Origin: Tetranychus cinnabarinus | Lineage: Eukaryota; Arthropoda; Arachnida; Trombidiformes; Tetranychidae | Assembly (NCBI GenBank): GCA_022266195.1 | Contig: WHVY01000002.1 | Location: 10,369,001 to 10,433,000 of the forward strand | Direction: 5' to 3' | DNA: 64,000 nt | Shown: piece by piece, positions 1-12,675 of the stretch | How the letters are laid out: every line of letters begins with the position of its first letter | Position numbering within the stretch: the first letter of the stretch is position 1 | The notes under the pieces: model-generated | Told to the model about the DNA's origin: nothing | Databases searched by the model: none | What the model saw: only the letters and a program-made list of their open reading frames with translations | Made by a program: the position numbers and the translations under genes

Positions 1-744
1 TTTGTTTTTGCATATACTTTATCAATCCAACATTATTGTATACAAATCAAATTTATTTGTAAATCCTATTTATTAATTATGCATCACATTGTATGCAATA
101 TGAAAATGAATATACAATTATGAAAAAAAAGGTTATTCGATTGATTTTTCATTCATTTAAATAATGTTATTTATCTAGATTATTTAGAGTCATCAGTTAA
201 GATTTACCGTTGAGGCTTTCGTGGAAAAGAAAATTTTAATCAAAATTTAATGAAACGTTTATGATAATTAATTCAGATTTGAATTTGATAACAAATATTT
301 TTATAAAGGATTATTGCTATGGTAACTAAAGAGTTGCAATTTTGACGCCTTTTATGCCTTTCTTTTCAAATGAATTTTATTCTGAAAAGATGCTAGGAAT
401 GATTCCATGTCCAATAAGATGGATGAAAAGGCATCCGCGAAGATATACAACTGAACATTTTATAGCATCCTCTGAATCTTTCCTTGTGAATGTTACCATC
501 TCATGCAATGTCATCAAGTTAACTCGTTTGTTTCTTTTATCTTCATTATCTGCTGAAGTCTTGCTTTATTTATACTTTTACTTTCGCTTCCTTTATTCAT
601 TCCAATGGATGGATAATTATTCTTATGAATCAAGTATAAATAACAACATTATCATGTGTAAATTTTGAGTGATTCAACTTCATTTTGGTCTAGTCAACTG
701 TTTTTTATCAATTTATCCTCATAAGAAGCTGTAAGATCAACAGT
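1..744. other. Upstream region of the NMDA receptor gene, no gene seen
   Basis: AT-rich DNA upstream of the GluN1 start codon at 745. The only long open frame (342-668) starts at a TTG and resembles nothing I know, so I read it as chance. The 5' UTR and promoter of the receptor gene probably lie here, but I cannot place a TSS. Confidence 0.5.
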
Positions 745-3700
745 ATGATGATATTTTCGTATTGTTCATTTGATTGGAGTCTTCTATGGTTGACTATCAG
801 TTTGATATGTCATTTTCCTACATTGACAGTTGGTCGCTGGCCTTCCTCAGGTCATCATCAAAATAAAATGTCTTCATCTGAATCGTTGAAAGTAATCAAT
901 GTTGGTGCTGTTCTTGAAACAAGTGAGAGTATCGGCCAATTTTTTCAGGTAAATTTTAAAGCTTTCCTTTTACTTTTTGATTCTCTATCTACTTTATTAA
1001 CTTTGTGCTTCTCATACTAAACTTGTAGGCAATCGAAGAGGTCAACATGGAACCCAATGTACTTCCACCTGGAGTATCACTTTATGCAATTAGTAATCCA
1101 CCTTCACCTAATCCGGTTCGAATGGTTCAAGAGTTTTGTGAGAAAATGATTAAATCAGAGGTAATTTTTTTGCAATCTTGTTATCATAAAGAAATCATAA
1201 TTATTATTGTTATATTCAAATTTACTTTCTTTTCCTTTCAGGTTTATGCTGTTGTTATTGATGATGTTGACTCACCCGAAGCATCTGTTATTTCCCAGAC
1301 TTGTGATTTTTTGAATATACCAGTAATTGGACTATCTAATCGAAACAGTTATCTATCGGATACTCATATGCATTCTGTCTACTTGCGCACAGTTCCGCCT
1401 TATTCCCATCAAGTTGATGTTTGGATTGAAATGCTAACTACTCTTAATTATTCTCATGTTGTTTTTATTCACGGCGCTGATTATGATGGGAGAACAACTT
1501 TTACTCGATTTCAAAGTCTTGCTGAAAAATCAGGCATTCAAATTCGTTCAGTGATTGAATATGAAACAGGAGTGACAGATATAGTTGACGAATTGGAAGA
1601 AGCTGATGAAGAAATTCAATGTCGTGTTTACCTCTTGTATGCCAATGAATTAGAAGCCCAATCAATATTTTTAGAAGTTCTTAAACTAAATATGACTTTA
1701 CCCGGTTATGTTTGGATTGTTTCAGAGGCAGCACTTAGAGCCACAAATGTTCCTGATGGCGTTTTAGCCTTGCAATTGTTCAATGCAAACAATCGAGCCA
1801 GTCATATTGTTGATTCAATTTACATTATTGGCTTGGCCATTCGTGATATGTTACCAATAGAAAATGTTACCCGTCCACCGTCAAAATGTGGCGATTTGTC
1901 AGCTAATTCATGGGAAACTGGACCAACTTTCTACAATTATCTGAGAAAACAGTTTCTTCTTTATGGTAAAACTGGTAGAGTTGCATTCGATGGTAAAGGT
2001 GATCGCATTGATGCCGAATATGAAATTATCAATCGTGTCAGAGGTCGTTCAGTGACTATTGGTCAATATGCCTTTTCTCAATCTAAAATGAAAATGCACC
2101 TTTCTTTGAATATCAATGAGATTACATGGCCTGGTGGCCAAACAACTCAACCTCTTGGTTATGTTCGCCCAAATCATTTGAGAATAGTTACACTCGAAGA
2201 AGAGCCCTTCATTTTTGTCCAAGGTCCCGTTTCAGGGGCAGAAGAATGTGTCGGTGATACTTTTCCTTGTGGGAAAACTGATACAGCCACTGGAGTCGAA
2301 CGAATGTATTGTTGCTCAGGTTATTGCATCGATTTTCTTGTCGATCTCTCTCGGCGACTCAATTTTACTTATACATTGTACCAAGTTGCTGATGGTGTTT
2401 ATGGTAATTTTGAACACGTAAATGGTACAAATGAACCTAAAGTATGGACTGGATTAGTTGGTGATTTGATTTACAAGAAAGCTGATATGATTGTGGCTCC
2501 ATTAACAATAAACCCTGAGCGCTCTCTTTTTATAGAGTTCAGTAAACCTTTCAAATATCAGGGAATCACAATATTGGAAAAAAAGTTACCCAAACGTGCT
2601 GGTTTAGCGTCATTTTTGCAGCCTTTTGAAGAAAGTTTGTGGTTATTAGTTATGATTTCGGTTCATGTTGTGGCCTTAGCTTTGTACCTTTTAGATCGTT
2701 TCAGTCCTTTTGGCCGATATAAGCTTCCCAATTCTGATGTTACAGAGGAAGATGCACTCAACCTTTCATCTGCTATTTGGTTTGCTTGGGGTGTTTTGCT
2801 TAACTCTGGTATTGGTGAAGGCACACCCCGATCATTCTCAGGTCGAGTTTTGGGAATGGTTTGGGCTGGTTTTGCCATGATAGTTATTGCTTCTTATACT
2901 GCCAATTTAGCTGCTTTTCTAGTCCTTGAAAGACCAACGACTTCTCTCACGGGTATCAACGATCCTCGTCTTCGTAATCCAACGGAAAGCTTCACTTATG
3001 CAACTGTAAAAGGGAGTGCTGTTGAAATGTATTTTAAAAGACAGGTTGAACTTAAGGAAATGTACGAGTATATGCTTGATAAAAATTATCCTACTGTTGA
3101 AGATGCTGTTTTTGCTGTTAAAAATGGTAAAAATTATTATCTATTTACAGCTTGTGACTTTATTATTCATTATTTATTATTCATCATTCTTATCATTTAT
3201 TGTTAGATGAGGTTTCTGCACTTTTTTGGGATTCTGCTCGTCTGGAATGGGAAGCGGCAAAAGATTGTGATTTAATCACTGCTGCTGAACAGTTTGGTCG
3301 GTCTGGTTATGGAATTGGTTTGGTAAAAAACTCTTTCTGGACCGAACAAATGAATTCAGCTATTCTTTCTATGCATGAATCAGGCTTCATGACTGACCTA
3401 GATAATAAATGGATTCTCTCAGAGGATAATGATATGTGTCTTAATCGAAATGATCCTGTTCCAACGACTTTAGGACTTCGCAATATGGCTGGAGTTTTCA
3501 TACTTCTTGGGGCTGGGATTATTGGTGGAATTGCTTTAATTGTTATTGAAGTTGTTTACAAGAAGAGACAAGTCTCTCAACAACGACAATTGGAAAGTGC
3601 AAGAGCTGCTAGTGAAAAATGGAAACGATTTGTTGAAGTAAGTAAAAGCTGCACTAACTACTCTATTTAATTATTTCATTTATTAACTTTTACAATTTTT

Positions 3701-4878
3701 TATCTTAATTTCATTAGAAGCGTCGCCTGTATCGGACTAATATTCATGCTCTTCGTCAAGAGCAACTTCGTCAAGAACAATTGAGATCAGAAAAGATTTA
3801 TTCAAGTAAATTAGTAGACTCTCAACAACCAAATAAAATCGAAAAGCCTACAGAAGGACAAGTTCATAGTCAATCTGAGAAAACTTCTGAAATAACTAAG
3901 CGAAACCCTAGTCAACATCAACAGCAATATTATCAACAGTCATCATTAACTTCTCAATATTCAAATTATCAAGAAACAGAACAAAGATCTCAACGGTTAC
4001 AAGCATCAAGTTTTGATTCGGATCATCAGTGTACTCCATTGGCAAGTCAACATCACCTGTATGATATCTCAACCGCTCACCATCAACCTCATCAAGACGC
4101 GACACCATACACAGTTGAAAGAGGATTGACTGAAATGAAGATGGAAGATAATCGAAAGAAGAGAAAAAATGACGTCGAAATTGAATCTAAAATAGTTACT
4201 CCTCCAAGTGAATATCAAAGAAGTTATCATGAACAAAGTGGTCCCTACAGATCTGCAAAGGGCAAAAGTAGTCAGCAAGCAGCGCATCTTCGCCAATCAC
4301 ACCAAAATCAGCCGCAATATCAGCAACAAGTCCGTTCACAGCAACATCAGCAGCAACATTACCAACAAAAACAGCCACAATTTCATCAGCCTCCTCCTCA
4401 TCATCAAATTTCTTCCCATCCCCAACAATCTCAAGTTATCACATCTCAACCTCATCTTCCTTCAGCATCTTCATCATCAAACTTGCCAGCATTTCAACAT
4501 TCGCAACAAACTCATCCTCGCTCCCTTCACCAAGGTTACACTGCCTCAGTAACACCATCTTTATCTCGATCAGCTCCGTCTTCTGTTGAAATTGAAATGG
4601 CCAAAGCTTCTTTGAAAAAATCTTCCAAGCCTGCCAAAGAGGCATCTTCAGGTAAAGGTGTGGGTAAAAGCTCAGAAGTATCCAGAAAACGATTTCTTAA
4701 ACGCGAATCTTCCATGAACTATGAAAGAGGATCAACACCTGATAGTTATACTCGAGGAGGTGACTCTCGACGAGGAACACCTTCTCCGAATCAAGGACAT
4801 TTGATCAAACCTCCTCATGCTTTAGTTTATTCCTCAAGACCTCAAGATTTTAATTTCAGCTATGGTTATACTACTTAA
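745..4878 (+). CDS. Nmdar1: NMDA-type ionotropic glutamate receptor subunit 1 (GluN1)
   Basis: Obligatory glycine-binding subunit of the NMDA receptor, a Ca2+-permeable excitatory channel in the neuronal plasma membrane. Five exons: 745-948, 1029-1160, 1242-3126, 3207-3637, 3718-4878; phases agree and give 1270 aa. The first ATG opens a signal peptide, followed by the amino-terminal domain (RTVPPYSHQ motif), then the S1 lobe with PLTINPER (R539 is the expected ligand arginine), pore loop WGVLLNSGIGEG with the GluN1 asparagine at 633, the gating motif SYTANLAAF at 663-671, S2 with S704 and D749 (expected glycine contacts), and M4 at about 834-857. The exon 3/4 join restores the alignment to GluN1 without a gap. 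Oddity: the C-terminal tail is about 400 residues, very rich in Gln, His and Ser, against roughly 100 in vertebrate GluN1. Core identification is certain; the tail is unlike any GluN1 I recall. Confidence 0.97.
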
Positions 4879-5523
4879 AGTGATCGAGGTTTCAATCACT
4901 AAGCAACTCTCAATTAAGCCATTAAAGTGTTTTTTTGTTGAAAAGGTCAAGTATGTAAACTACCATGTACAGTTCAGACAAACAAAAACAAAAACTCTAC
5001 TTCAAGTGAGATTTACTTATAAATTTAAAAAAATTTGTTGATTAACTGCCGAAAATTGTTACTGTTAGATTAATTGAAACAAATGATCTTAATCTTATCT
5101 CAATTGCTTCCGTAACTTATCCTCTCCTTTCCTATTAACATAATTTATAAACACGAGTTTATAAACAAAAATCTGTTGATTGCTCTGATAAATTAATTTT
5201 AAACGTGAAATGATGAATACGGTTTGGGTTCTCAAGAGCTAAATTCAATAGAGGCAAAAGGGATAATTTAAAACAGCTAAAAGTTAACATTCTTGAGTCT
5301 CTTGAATCATCCTCTTTTCAATACTCATAATGTTTGAACATAATAAATTTGGCCTTTGATTTGATGTAGTTAAATGTTGACATTTTACAATTTTAATTGC
5401 ATTGATAAAATTGTTAATTAACGACATTTGTTGAAGTTAGAATAATTTTCACGATTTTCTATTGAAATGTTAATTTAAATAGTTTGAAGGTTCGATTTTT
5501 AAATATCCTAATTTAGACTAGAT
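4879..5523. other. 3' flank shared by two convergent genes, no gene seen
   Basis: AT-rich sequence between the stop codon of the GluN1 gene and the stop codon of the convergent membrane-protein gene. It should hold both 3' UTRs. No repeat or further coding potential was recognised. Confidence 0.5.
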
Positions 5524-6191
5524 TCAATTTGAACCTATTGGCGATGATCCAGTCATTAGTTGGACTTTAGGCTTGACAATTAATCCATAAATAGTTAATT
5601 GTATGCTTAAAACGATTGTCGAGAACAAATAAATTATGTCAAAAATGATACAGAAATACACAAATAATACAAATAAAAGATCATCATAAATAAATCCACT
5701 TTCAATTCTGTGACCTAAAAACGAAGATAAAAAAGCAAAATGTCAAAACTTGACTAAGTATATAATTAGGATAATTAATTTTATTAGTTACCTTCTCCAA
5801 TTACTTTAAGAAAGAAGTAAATATCCAGAAAAATTGCAGCTAATTGAGAGAAGGCAGCAAATCTCATTGTTGCAGCAGATGAAGTATAAGACGAATAGAA
5901 TGTTAATGCTTTACCAAGAAAGTTAAAGGCAAAGATGGGAATTAATATTCGGAAAATGATTTTTGAATCAATGTTGACCAATTTAGGTGAGTTGACCTTT
6001 AAGCTTGAAATAAGGTATAAGCTGAATAGATAGATGCTCAAAATTAAATAAACTACACAAAAAACAATTGAAGTGTGTGTTAATCGCTGTGTTTTGATCA
6101 ACTCTTGACGAGTTAATCCTAGACAAGTTTCTGGAGCTTTTTCCGCTCTTTCTTGATCCAAGGGATGATTTTCTGAGGGATTTCCATTCAT
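5524..6191 (-). CDS. Orphan four-helix membrane protein (196 aa)
   Basis: Not recognised. Exon 1 (6191-5792) starts at an ATG and, if unspliced, stops just after residue 135. A better model splices at GGAGAAG|GTAACT to an acceptor at 5716-5715 (CTTCGTTTTTAG), using exon 2 (5714-5524). Exon 2 is open for 62 codons in the required phase and adds another strongly hydrophobic stretch, which supports it. The 196-aa product has a polar N-terminus, hydrophobic segments at about residues 40-64, 78-102 and 107-131, and a long one at about 145-182, so four or five membrane spans. There is no cleavable signal peptide and no recognisable catalytic motif. It is convergent with GluN1 and tail-to-head with INTS3. 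Real gene likely; function unknown. Confidence 0.7.
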
Positions 6192-6678
6192 AGGTCAGCA
6201 ATGATGAACACAAGATCAAGTCTCTTTTCAATCTTTGAACCATTCGTTATCAATCTCAGCTTAGGTCGACTCCGGTAACAAGACAATTATAGATGGATGA
6301 AATTGTTGGATGAAATTGGTATAAAAAGGGAACAAAATTTGAAATGAACAAACACTCATGTTGAAAAATATCATAGCTTGTCTTATAGCAAAAGCGTAAA
6401 CAATTTATTAAATTTAGAGTTGATGATTTCTTAACATTTGTGTAAGAATGATTGCATAGTATTTACAATGTCATGGTTTGATGATTTATTTTGATCGTTA
6501 TGAGGGAATTATGATGTTGTTTGTTTGTAATCAAAGTGGTGGTATATTTTGTCTTTTGATTGATGAGAAGGACTTATAACACAAGAAAAGGAGGATGACG
6601 ATTTCATTCGAATTTATAAGCAATGAAATGAAATGAGATGTTAAAGAAAACAATTATTACATAAATATTGTCCGGATA

Positions 6679-9600
6679 CTAATCCGAATCTGAAGGTACT
6701 ATAGTTTTCCTCTTTTTTCTAGGAGTCGATGATTTATTCTCTTTTTTCACTGGTGTTGTTTCCTCCTGAGAAAAAGTAAATAAAAAAAAGCAAATTAATA
6801 TATGATCAACGTGAATTTGATATTTGGATCTAGTTTATATTGCTGTTAAACTCTGGTATAAAAATTGCCATCTATTGATTTTTTTATGAAAATCATTTTT
6901 ATGGAGTAAATATTGTATCAAATTTCAATACAAGTAGTTGACAATGTTATGACCACTTAAGAGTTAAACAAACAATATTTTTGTGGTTGAAATTATTTCG
7001 ATGAATCTAATTGCATATTAAAGACTCATGAATATATGAAACTCACCTCAGACGCTTCAGTATCACTATTTGATTCTTCAATTGGTTTAGCTTTTACTTT
7101 TTTATTTGACGTCTTCCCTCTTTTTGGTTTAGAATCATGATCTTCTATCAATGCAAAAAGGTCACTAAATCTGAAAAAAGAAGAAAAAACACATTTATTT
7201 TTGTTCAAATATGTGAATTAATCTCTTGAGTTAGAAATCTTCAAAATTTGAATAACTGTATCCAATTTGATCAGACATCTCTTTGGATAATGGTCAAAAA
7301 TTGAAAGATACTCATCGAGAAGTTAAAATAATAGAAAATAATATTGCGTTACATCTCTTATAGTTGCGCATCACGGGATAAGTTTGCTACTGTTAAGTTG
7401 ATAATGTTTTCAATATAGTTCAGTCTATTGATAAGCGTTATTTTGCATAGTTTAACATGAAATTGAATTTGAACTTCAAGGCTTTCTCTAAGCGCAAAAT
7501 TGATAAAAATTAAACGCAAATTATTTTCAGCGCGTTTTACAACTTACCTAGCTTTTTGAGAATCACTGCTAAGCTCTTGGGAAGATATTAAAGCTTTTTG
7601 AATGGATTCATGAGTAAAAACTGTAAACAAGAAGAAAGTGAAAATGAAAATTTCAACATTAAAAATGATGTTAGATGAATATTTATCGTGCAGAAAATCA
7701 GAAATAATTTACACTTACACCTACTATTCATATTTGTTTGCCTCAACTGGTCCAAATAAATTAAAATTTGTTCTGTACTATTAGGTAATGAAATTTTGTG
7801 GTTTGCAGGCCTGGAAGTAAAAAAATTAATTAAATAAATTATAACAAATTAACAGAAAATACGACAGCTACCTTTTCCTTTTAGTCAAGTTTGGTTTAGT
7901 TAACTGCGTGCCAAGTAATTCAGCTAATTTCTCCCAATTATCATTACTAGTCCAATATTTTAACAAAGAAACAACAAAATGGTCTTTATCACGTACATCA
8001 CGACTGATTATGTGCTTCAAAAGCTCTTGACTCGGTACTTCTCGCTTGATAAGCAATAATATATTCGTAAGGGCTTCAGAATGTTCTATGGTAAATATAA
8101 AGGTGAATTAATAAACTGATTTGATAAACTTAACAAATTTAGTCAGAAAATTATTGAAAATATTTACTTTGAAATTCTAATTTCGGTAGGATAGGTAGTA
8201 TATATTCAACAGGCATCGAATGAGCGATAAAAAGTTGCCAAAGACAAAACTGTTCAAAAGTTTCCCATTCTAGACTAGCATCTGCGAAATCCAGAAAAAA
8301 ATATTAAAAGTACAGTTAATATTATTAAAGATGATTATAAAAAGAGAAATAGAAGTTCAAAATACTCACTTAAAAGAGGTAATAGACCATCTTTACGAAA
8401 CATAGTTAAATTTCCTTGTAAAATAAGACAAACCAGTTCTTGGAGTTGACTTGAATCGATACAGGATACAATAAGATGTAATAGATCTGGATTGTTTAAG
8501 GCAATCATGGGGAAATGATTGTATATATCTGGTATCAGATAGCAGAATAGGTTGATATCATCATAATCTGCGCAAGCTTTCAGATCGGTGAGAAGGCAGT
8601 TTTTTAAATCTTTACCCAGAGATTTAGCAAAATCTCGATAAGGTGATACTTTCCCATCATAACTTTTGCTAACCTTCATGTAATATAAAAGTAGATAACC
8701 TATGGAAGGCTGACTTGATGACATTTCGTTAAGAAGAGAAAGAATAGGAACTCTATTTGGATTTTCTTCCGGTGTTTGACATAAATTGCGAAAAATAACA
8801 AACAAAGGAGAGCCAATAGACTCCTCGAGAGCTTCTTCATCAGGACATTCAGGAAATATTGATTTGGCAATTTCTTCACGCAATGCATATAAAATACAAT
8901 CAGGTAAAGGAGAATCTTCAATACCGAATTCATCATCTTGTAAAATTAATTGAAGAATTTTTTCCATCATTTCACATCGAGTTTCATTGTCCCTAAAATA
9001 AATAAGAATTGAGTGATTACATTTCATTATCTTGCCTTTCGTGAATTGCAGACTAATTACTACTTACTTTGACTCTTCAAGAGCTATTACGGTAGACCTT
9101 AATTCCTCATTGAGGCGCCCAAGATTTGTTTCGTAGGCAGATTTAGAAAAGGTTGTTGGGCCATTCATTGTTTTTTTATCTATACAATTTATATTATTCT
9201 CAGCAAGAGAAGTGACTGATTTTTTATCGATCCCATCTGGATGAGGAACAGAACCACCATTCGGCCCTGAGCTACCTTCAGCTTCATCGTCACTAAATCG
9301 ATTTTCAGATGTATCAACATCATTGTGATTATTTGTTCTCGGTGGGTCAATGATTATCTCAGAATTATCACGAATAGGGATTGTTTCAGCATTAACGGGA
9401 GTTGAATTGTGCAAGGGGTCACTAACAGCACTACAAAATTCAGGAAAAGTCTCTCTAATTAATAAACGAAGCTCACGATCCAATTTGGGGCTTTCAAAAA
9501 GTGATGATAAAGAACTGTAGCAAATAAAAAAGACAAAAATTATTAAAAATGAAATAAACAAAAAAATGAATTAAGAATAAAAACAGATGGTATCTTACGG

Positions 9601-11564
9601 TATGACTCTTTTCTCTAAAATTTGTGATAATGATGTGCTAACTCCTAGTTTTACTTGAGGTGTTAAACTGGGACAGAATTGAGTAACAATCTGTAAAAAA
9701 ATAAACAGTTAATATATAAAAGAACCCTTAGTTTAAAGATTTTTTTCAAGCCGGAAAGCTTTCAAAGACTTACTCGACATAAAAAGTTTAATAATCCAGT
9801 TGCCGTCGGTGGATGATTTCTCATAGAATGAAACATCAATAAAATAGCTGGTTCAATGTTCATAATATTATCTCTTTCTGGGTCATAAAATAGCCAATCA
9901 TAAAATAATGATAATTTGGCATTAGCTGCAGCTACACTAGAGGTACATGAAGAAAGGATCCAACTAATGATTGCCCAACGAGGAATGATTTCTGAGCAAA
10001 GAACTTCATTGGAAGGATGAATAACACCACAAATGTAACGAATTAAATCACAACGAAGAGATTGACTTTCTGGAGTTGATAAATATTGGCGTTGGAACCA
10101 TTCTTGATAACGTTTTTGTTGGCCAAACTTAACAAGTGATGTAAGGTACAAAATTTTCTTTTCCATGTCTGGAGTCAAACGACATTGCAGGAATCTTCGT
10201 GAGGTTCTACAATGCATAAGTTGCAATACGCCTTGGAAATTTGGTGCTAGTGAAGTTGGGTTGTTGAAAATGTCTTTCCAAATTTTTTCAAATTCTGTTA
10301 TTCTGGCAACATTTTGTAGAAGTCTGACTAAATCCCGTCCAATGACCAGACAATCTGTAAACTTTTCTCTCAACAACGAACTGCACAAATCAATTTCTTT
10401 TTGTCTTAAAAGTGTTAAACTAGGTGAACTGTGATCAACAATTAATCTAAGATAGGTATAAACTGATATGGCTATGAGAAAACTGTTTTTATCAAGCCAA
10501 GTACGATTGTCTATTAAAAGGTCCAACATTTTCTCAGTTAACCATAAATTTTTAGCTGAAACATCTCCGCCAGCAATTGAACGAAGTAAACTTATAGCAA
10601 TAGTTTCACAAGCAGTAATAGAATTTTTTATTAACTCGCGGAGAACCCAAATCAACTGCAATTAAAGAGTGAGAAAAAATGTGTTAAACAATGATGAAAC
10701 AAAGTTAGCTAATAAATAAGTTAACAAATTAGTGTACATACCTGAGCACGACACCCATCGTGTAGTTTAGGATATCTTTCCAAGATAATACGATTTAAGA
10801 GGGATATCACAAGATTCATTCCATCTCTGGAAACATAGGTCAAATCTCGATAATACTGTAAAGGAAAGGAAACAAATGATTAAAATCGATAGTTATTATT
10901 ATAACAAAGTTTACTTACTCGAGGAGCGTTTGGTGGGTCAACAAGAATACTGGTCAATAATCCAAGACAAACATTATCATGATCTTGAGTACTTTTGGAG
11001 ACCTGGAAAATAAATAAAGTAGATTTAGATTTGTTGATCAGTTAAAAGTTAAAAAAACTACATTCACATAAAGATAAAAACGTACAGTTGCTATTAAAGT
11101 ATCATGAGCCTCTGACTCTGAAGATCCTTTGATTAATTCTTGAAGCAGTGTGTATGACTTTTCGAAACGCTGGAAAGAGAAGAAGGAAACACAAGAAAAA
11201 CATTGTTAAATTGCGAATCAGGTACATTGAATCAAAATGTGGATAGGGTTGAGAGTGGTTACAAGAGAAAAAAAATATTAAAAAGTGCAAGGGATGGAAA
11301 GAGAAGGAGAGGAAAAAAGAAAGAGGCAAAGAAAGAGAGGGAGAAAGAGAGAGAGAGAGAGAGGAAAAGAGAAAGTGGAAGATGAGAATAACTGATGACA
11401 AGAAGTTGACAAAAACAGTTCAAGACATGGGAGAGGAGAGGGTAAAATTGAATGTTACAATCAAATTGAATTATTATTTAAAGAATAATTACTTCATCAA
11501 TGTCCTCTTTACAGTCGATGGGGCTCAAATTGAGCAAAGGGAGTCTATTGAAATTAGCCTGCAT
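6679..11564 (-). CDS. IntS3: Integrator complex subunit 3
   Basis: Subunit of the nuclear Integrator complex (snRNA 3' end processing, promoter-proximal attenuation of RNA polymerase II). In animals it is also the scaffold of the SOSS single-strand DNA-binding complex. Fourteen exons: 11564-11493, 11169-11086, 11002-10919, 10855-10742, 10655-9774, 9690-9599, 9514-9068, 8992-8370, 8281-8168, 8085-7872, 7810-7719, 7620-7548, 7170-7047, 6765-6679. All phases agree; total 1033 aa, close to the human protein's roughly 1040. Conserved blocks include RQKEIDLCSSLLREKF, FGQQKRYQEWFQRQYLSTP, DLIRYICGVIHPSNEVL and NIEPAIL, then the C-terminal repeats and FSDLF. The last residues, PSDSD, resemble the human SDSD end. 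Exon 11 must use the GTGTAAGT-side donor (7718); the other choice gives a stop. Intron 1 is CT-rich on the sense strand. Confidence 0.96.
11270..11385. repeat. Purine-rich (GA)n low-complexity tract in INTS3 intron 1
   Basis: A stretch of GAGA/AAGG/GAAA on the + strand including a run of GAGAGAGAGAG around 11345-11362. On the INTS3 sense strand it is a polypyrimidine tract inside intron 1. The long open frames that cross it are low-complexity artefacts. Confidence 0.8.
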
Positions 11565-12527
11565 TAGATTTTGCTTGTTTCCAAACACTTGAAAAAAGAT
11601 GATGAAGAAGAAAGAAACAAGTAAGTGGCAGCTTCAATATATACCATTTTGAGATGCCTGGATGGCTCATACCGCCCCCTTGGTTGCCATTTTGAAGCAA
11701 AGGCGCGACTCTTTAAATTTCATTCAATCAACAGAATTAACTCAATTCTGTCAATTTACTCAACCTGTAATCTGAATAATTTCATTTTTGATAATCTCGA
11801 TAAAAGGTGAATCACCTAGGATTGTACTTACATTTTTCTTTAAATCGATAGTGGACCAATCATTACATCAATGTAACAGCTATTTCCACAAAAATATAAA
11901 ACTCGGTTGATTAATCGTTCCTGTTTGACTGATTGATTAATAAAAAATCTGAAAATTAAAATTGAAAATTAAATTCGTCTAATTCAAGAGTTTAAAATGA
12001 AAGAATTAATAAAAATATAAATTTTACTCGTAAAAGGAAAATGCCACCTCGTGTTGACAGAAAAAGCTATTATTTAAATAAGTTATTTTTGTAACGCAGG
12101 ATGGCGCTCGATTCAGCTTAACTCATTGACTTAACGGTTCATTATTTTTAATTTACAATTTTAATTGTTAATTAATTTTGAACTGAATCAACAAATTTTT
12201 ATGTTTAATTTGTAGTCTGTGCAACTATCCTACATAAAATGCAATATTTTCTGTCCAAAGACATTTTAGACCGGAATTTAAAGGTAAAAATTAAACACTT
12301 AGAAACTTTAAGCGGACAAATCGTAAACAATAAGGGATTAAGGCTTGAAATAATTTCAGCTGAACTTGAAAAAGATTTAATAAAGATCTATTCTCATTTA
12401 TAGTAGATTAATTTACTTTTCATAAATTTAAACTTTTAATCTTCCAAATTTTAAAATTATCCTATTTATCACTCATTACTTGCATCTGTGTAAATCTCCT
12501 TAAATACACGCAAAAAATGATGTTAGC
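11565..12527. other. Intergenic, INTS3 promoter side
   Basis: AT-rich DNA upstream of INTS3. No TATA box or coding potential that I would defend; the INTS3 promoter is presumably in the first few hundred bases. Confidence 0.4.
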
Positions 12528-12671
12528 ATTTTGTACCTTACATCACTGGTTAAGTTGGTCAACAAAGACGCTATCAAGAATGGAAACGCCAATATTTATC
12601 AATCCCAATCAATTGTCAATTATTTGTGGTGTTATTCATCCTTCCAATGAAGTTCTTGGCTCAGAAATCAC
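12528..12671 (+). pseudogene. Broken INTS3 fragment on the opposite strand
   Basis: About 144 bp matching, on the + strand, the coding sequence of the neighbouring INTS3 exon 5 (functional segment 9986-10154 on the - strand). Shared strings include TTTTGTACCTTACATCACT, TATCAAGAATGG, CGCCAATATTTATCAA and GGTGTTATTCATCCTTCCAA. The copy lacks roughly 25 bp between the CAATATTTATCAA block and the ATTTGTGGTG block, carries substitutions, is frameshifted, and has no flanking exons. It lies inside what is a single exon in the parent, so a retro-copy cannot be told from an inverted segmental copy. Non-functional as a protein. Confidence 0.88.
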
Positions 12672-12675
12672 ATTT

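Noticed and set aside
342..1020. Open frame 342-668 as a gene upstream of GluN1
   Set aside because: It opens at TTG, has no family resemblance or splice context, and lies in the presumed 5' UTR/promoter.
3908..4645. Several - strand frames opposite the GluN1 tail
   Set aside because: They are mirror images of the CAA/CAT-rich coding sequence, which leaves the antisense strand free of stops by composition.
11102..11567. Open frames over the (GA)n tract
   Set aside because: Low-complexity read-through; the real exons 1 and 2 of INTS3 flank this intron.
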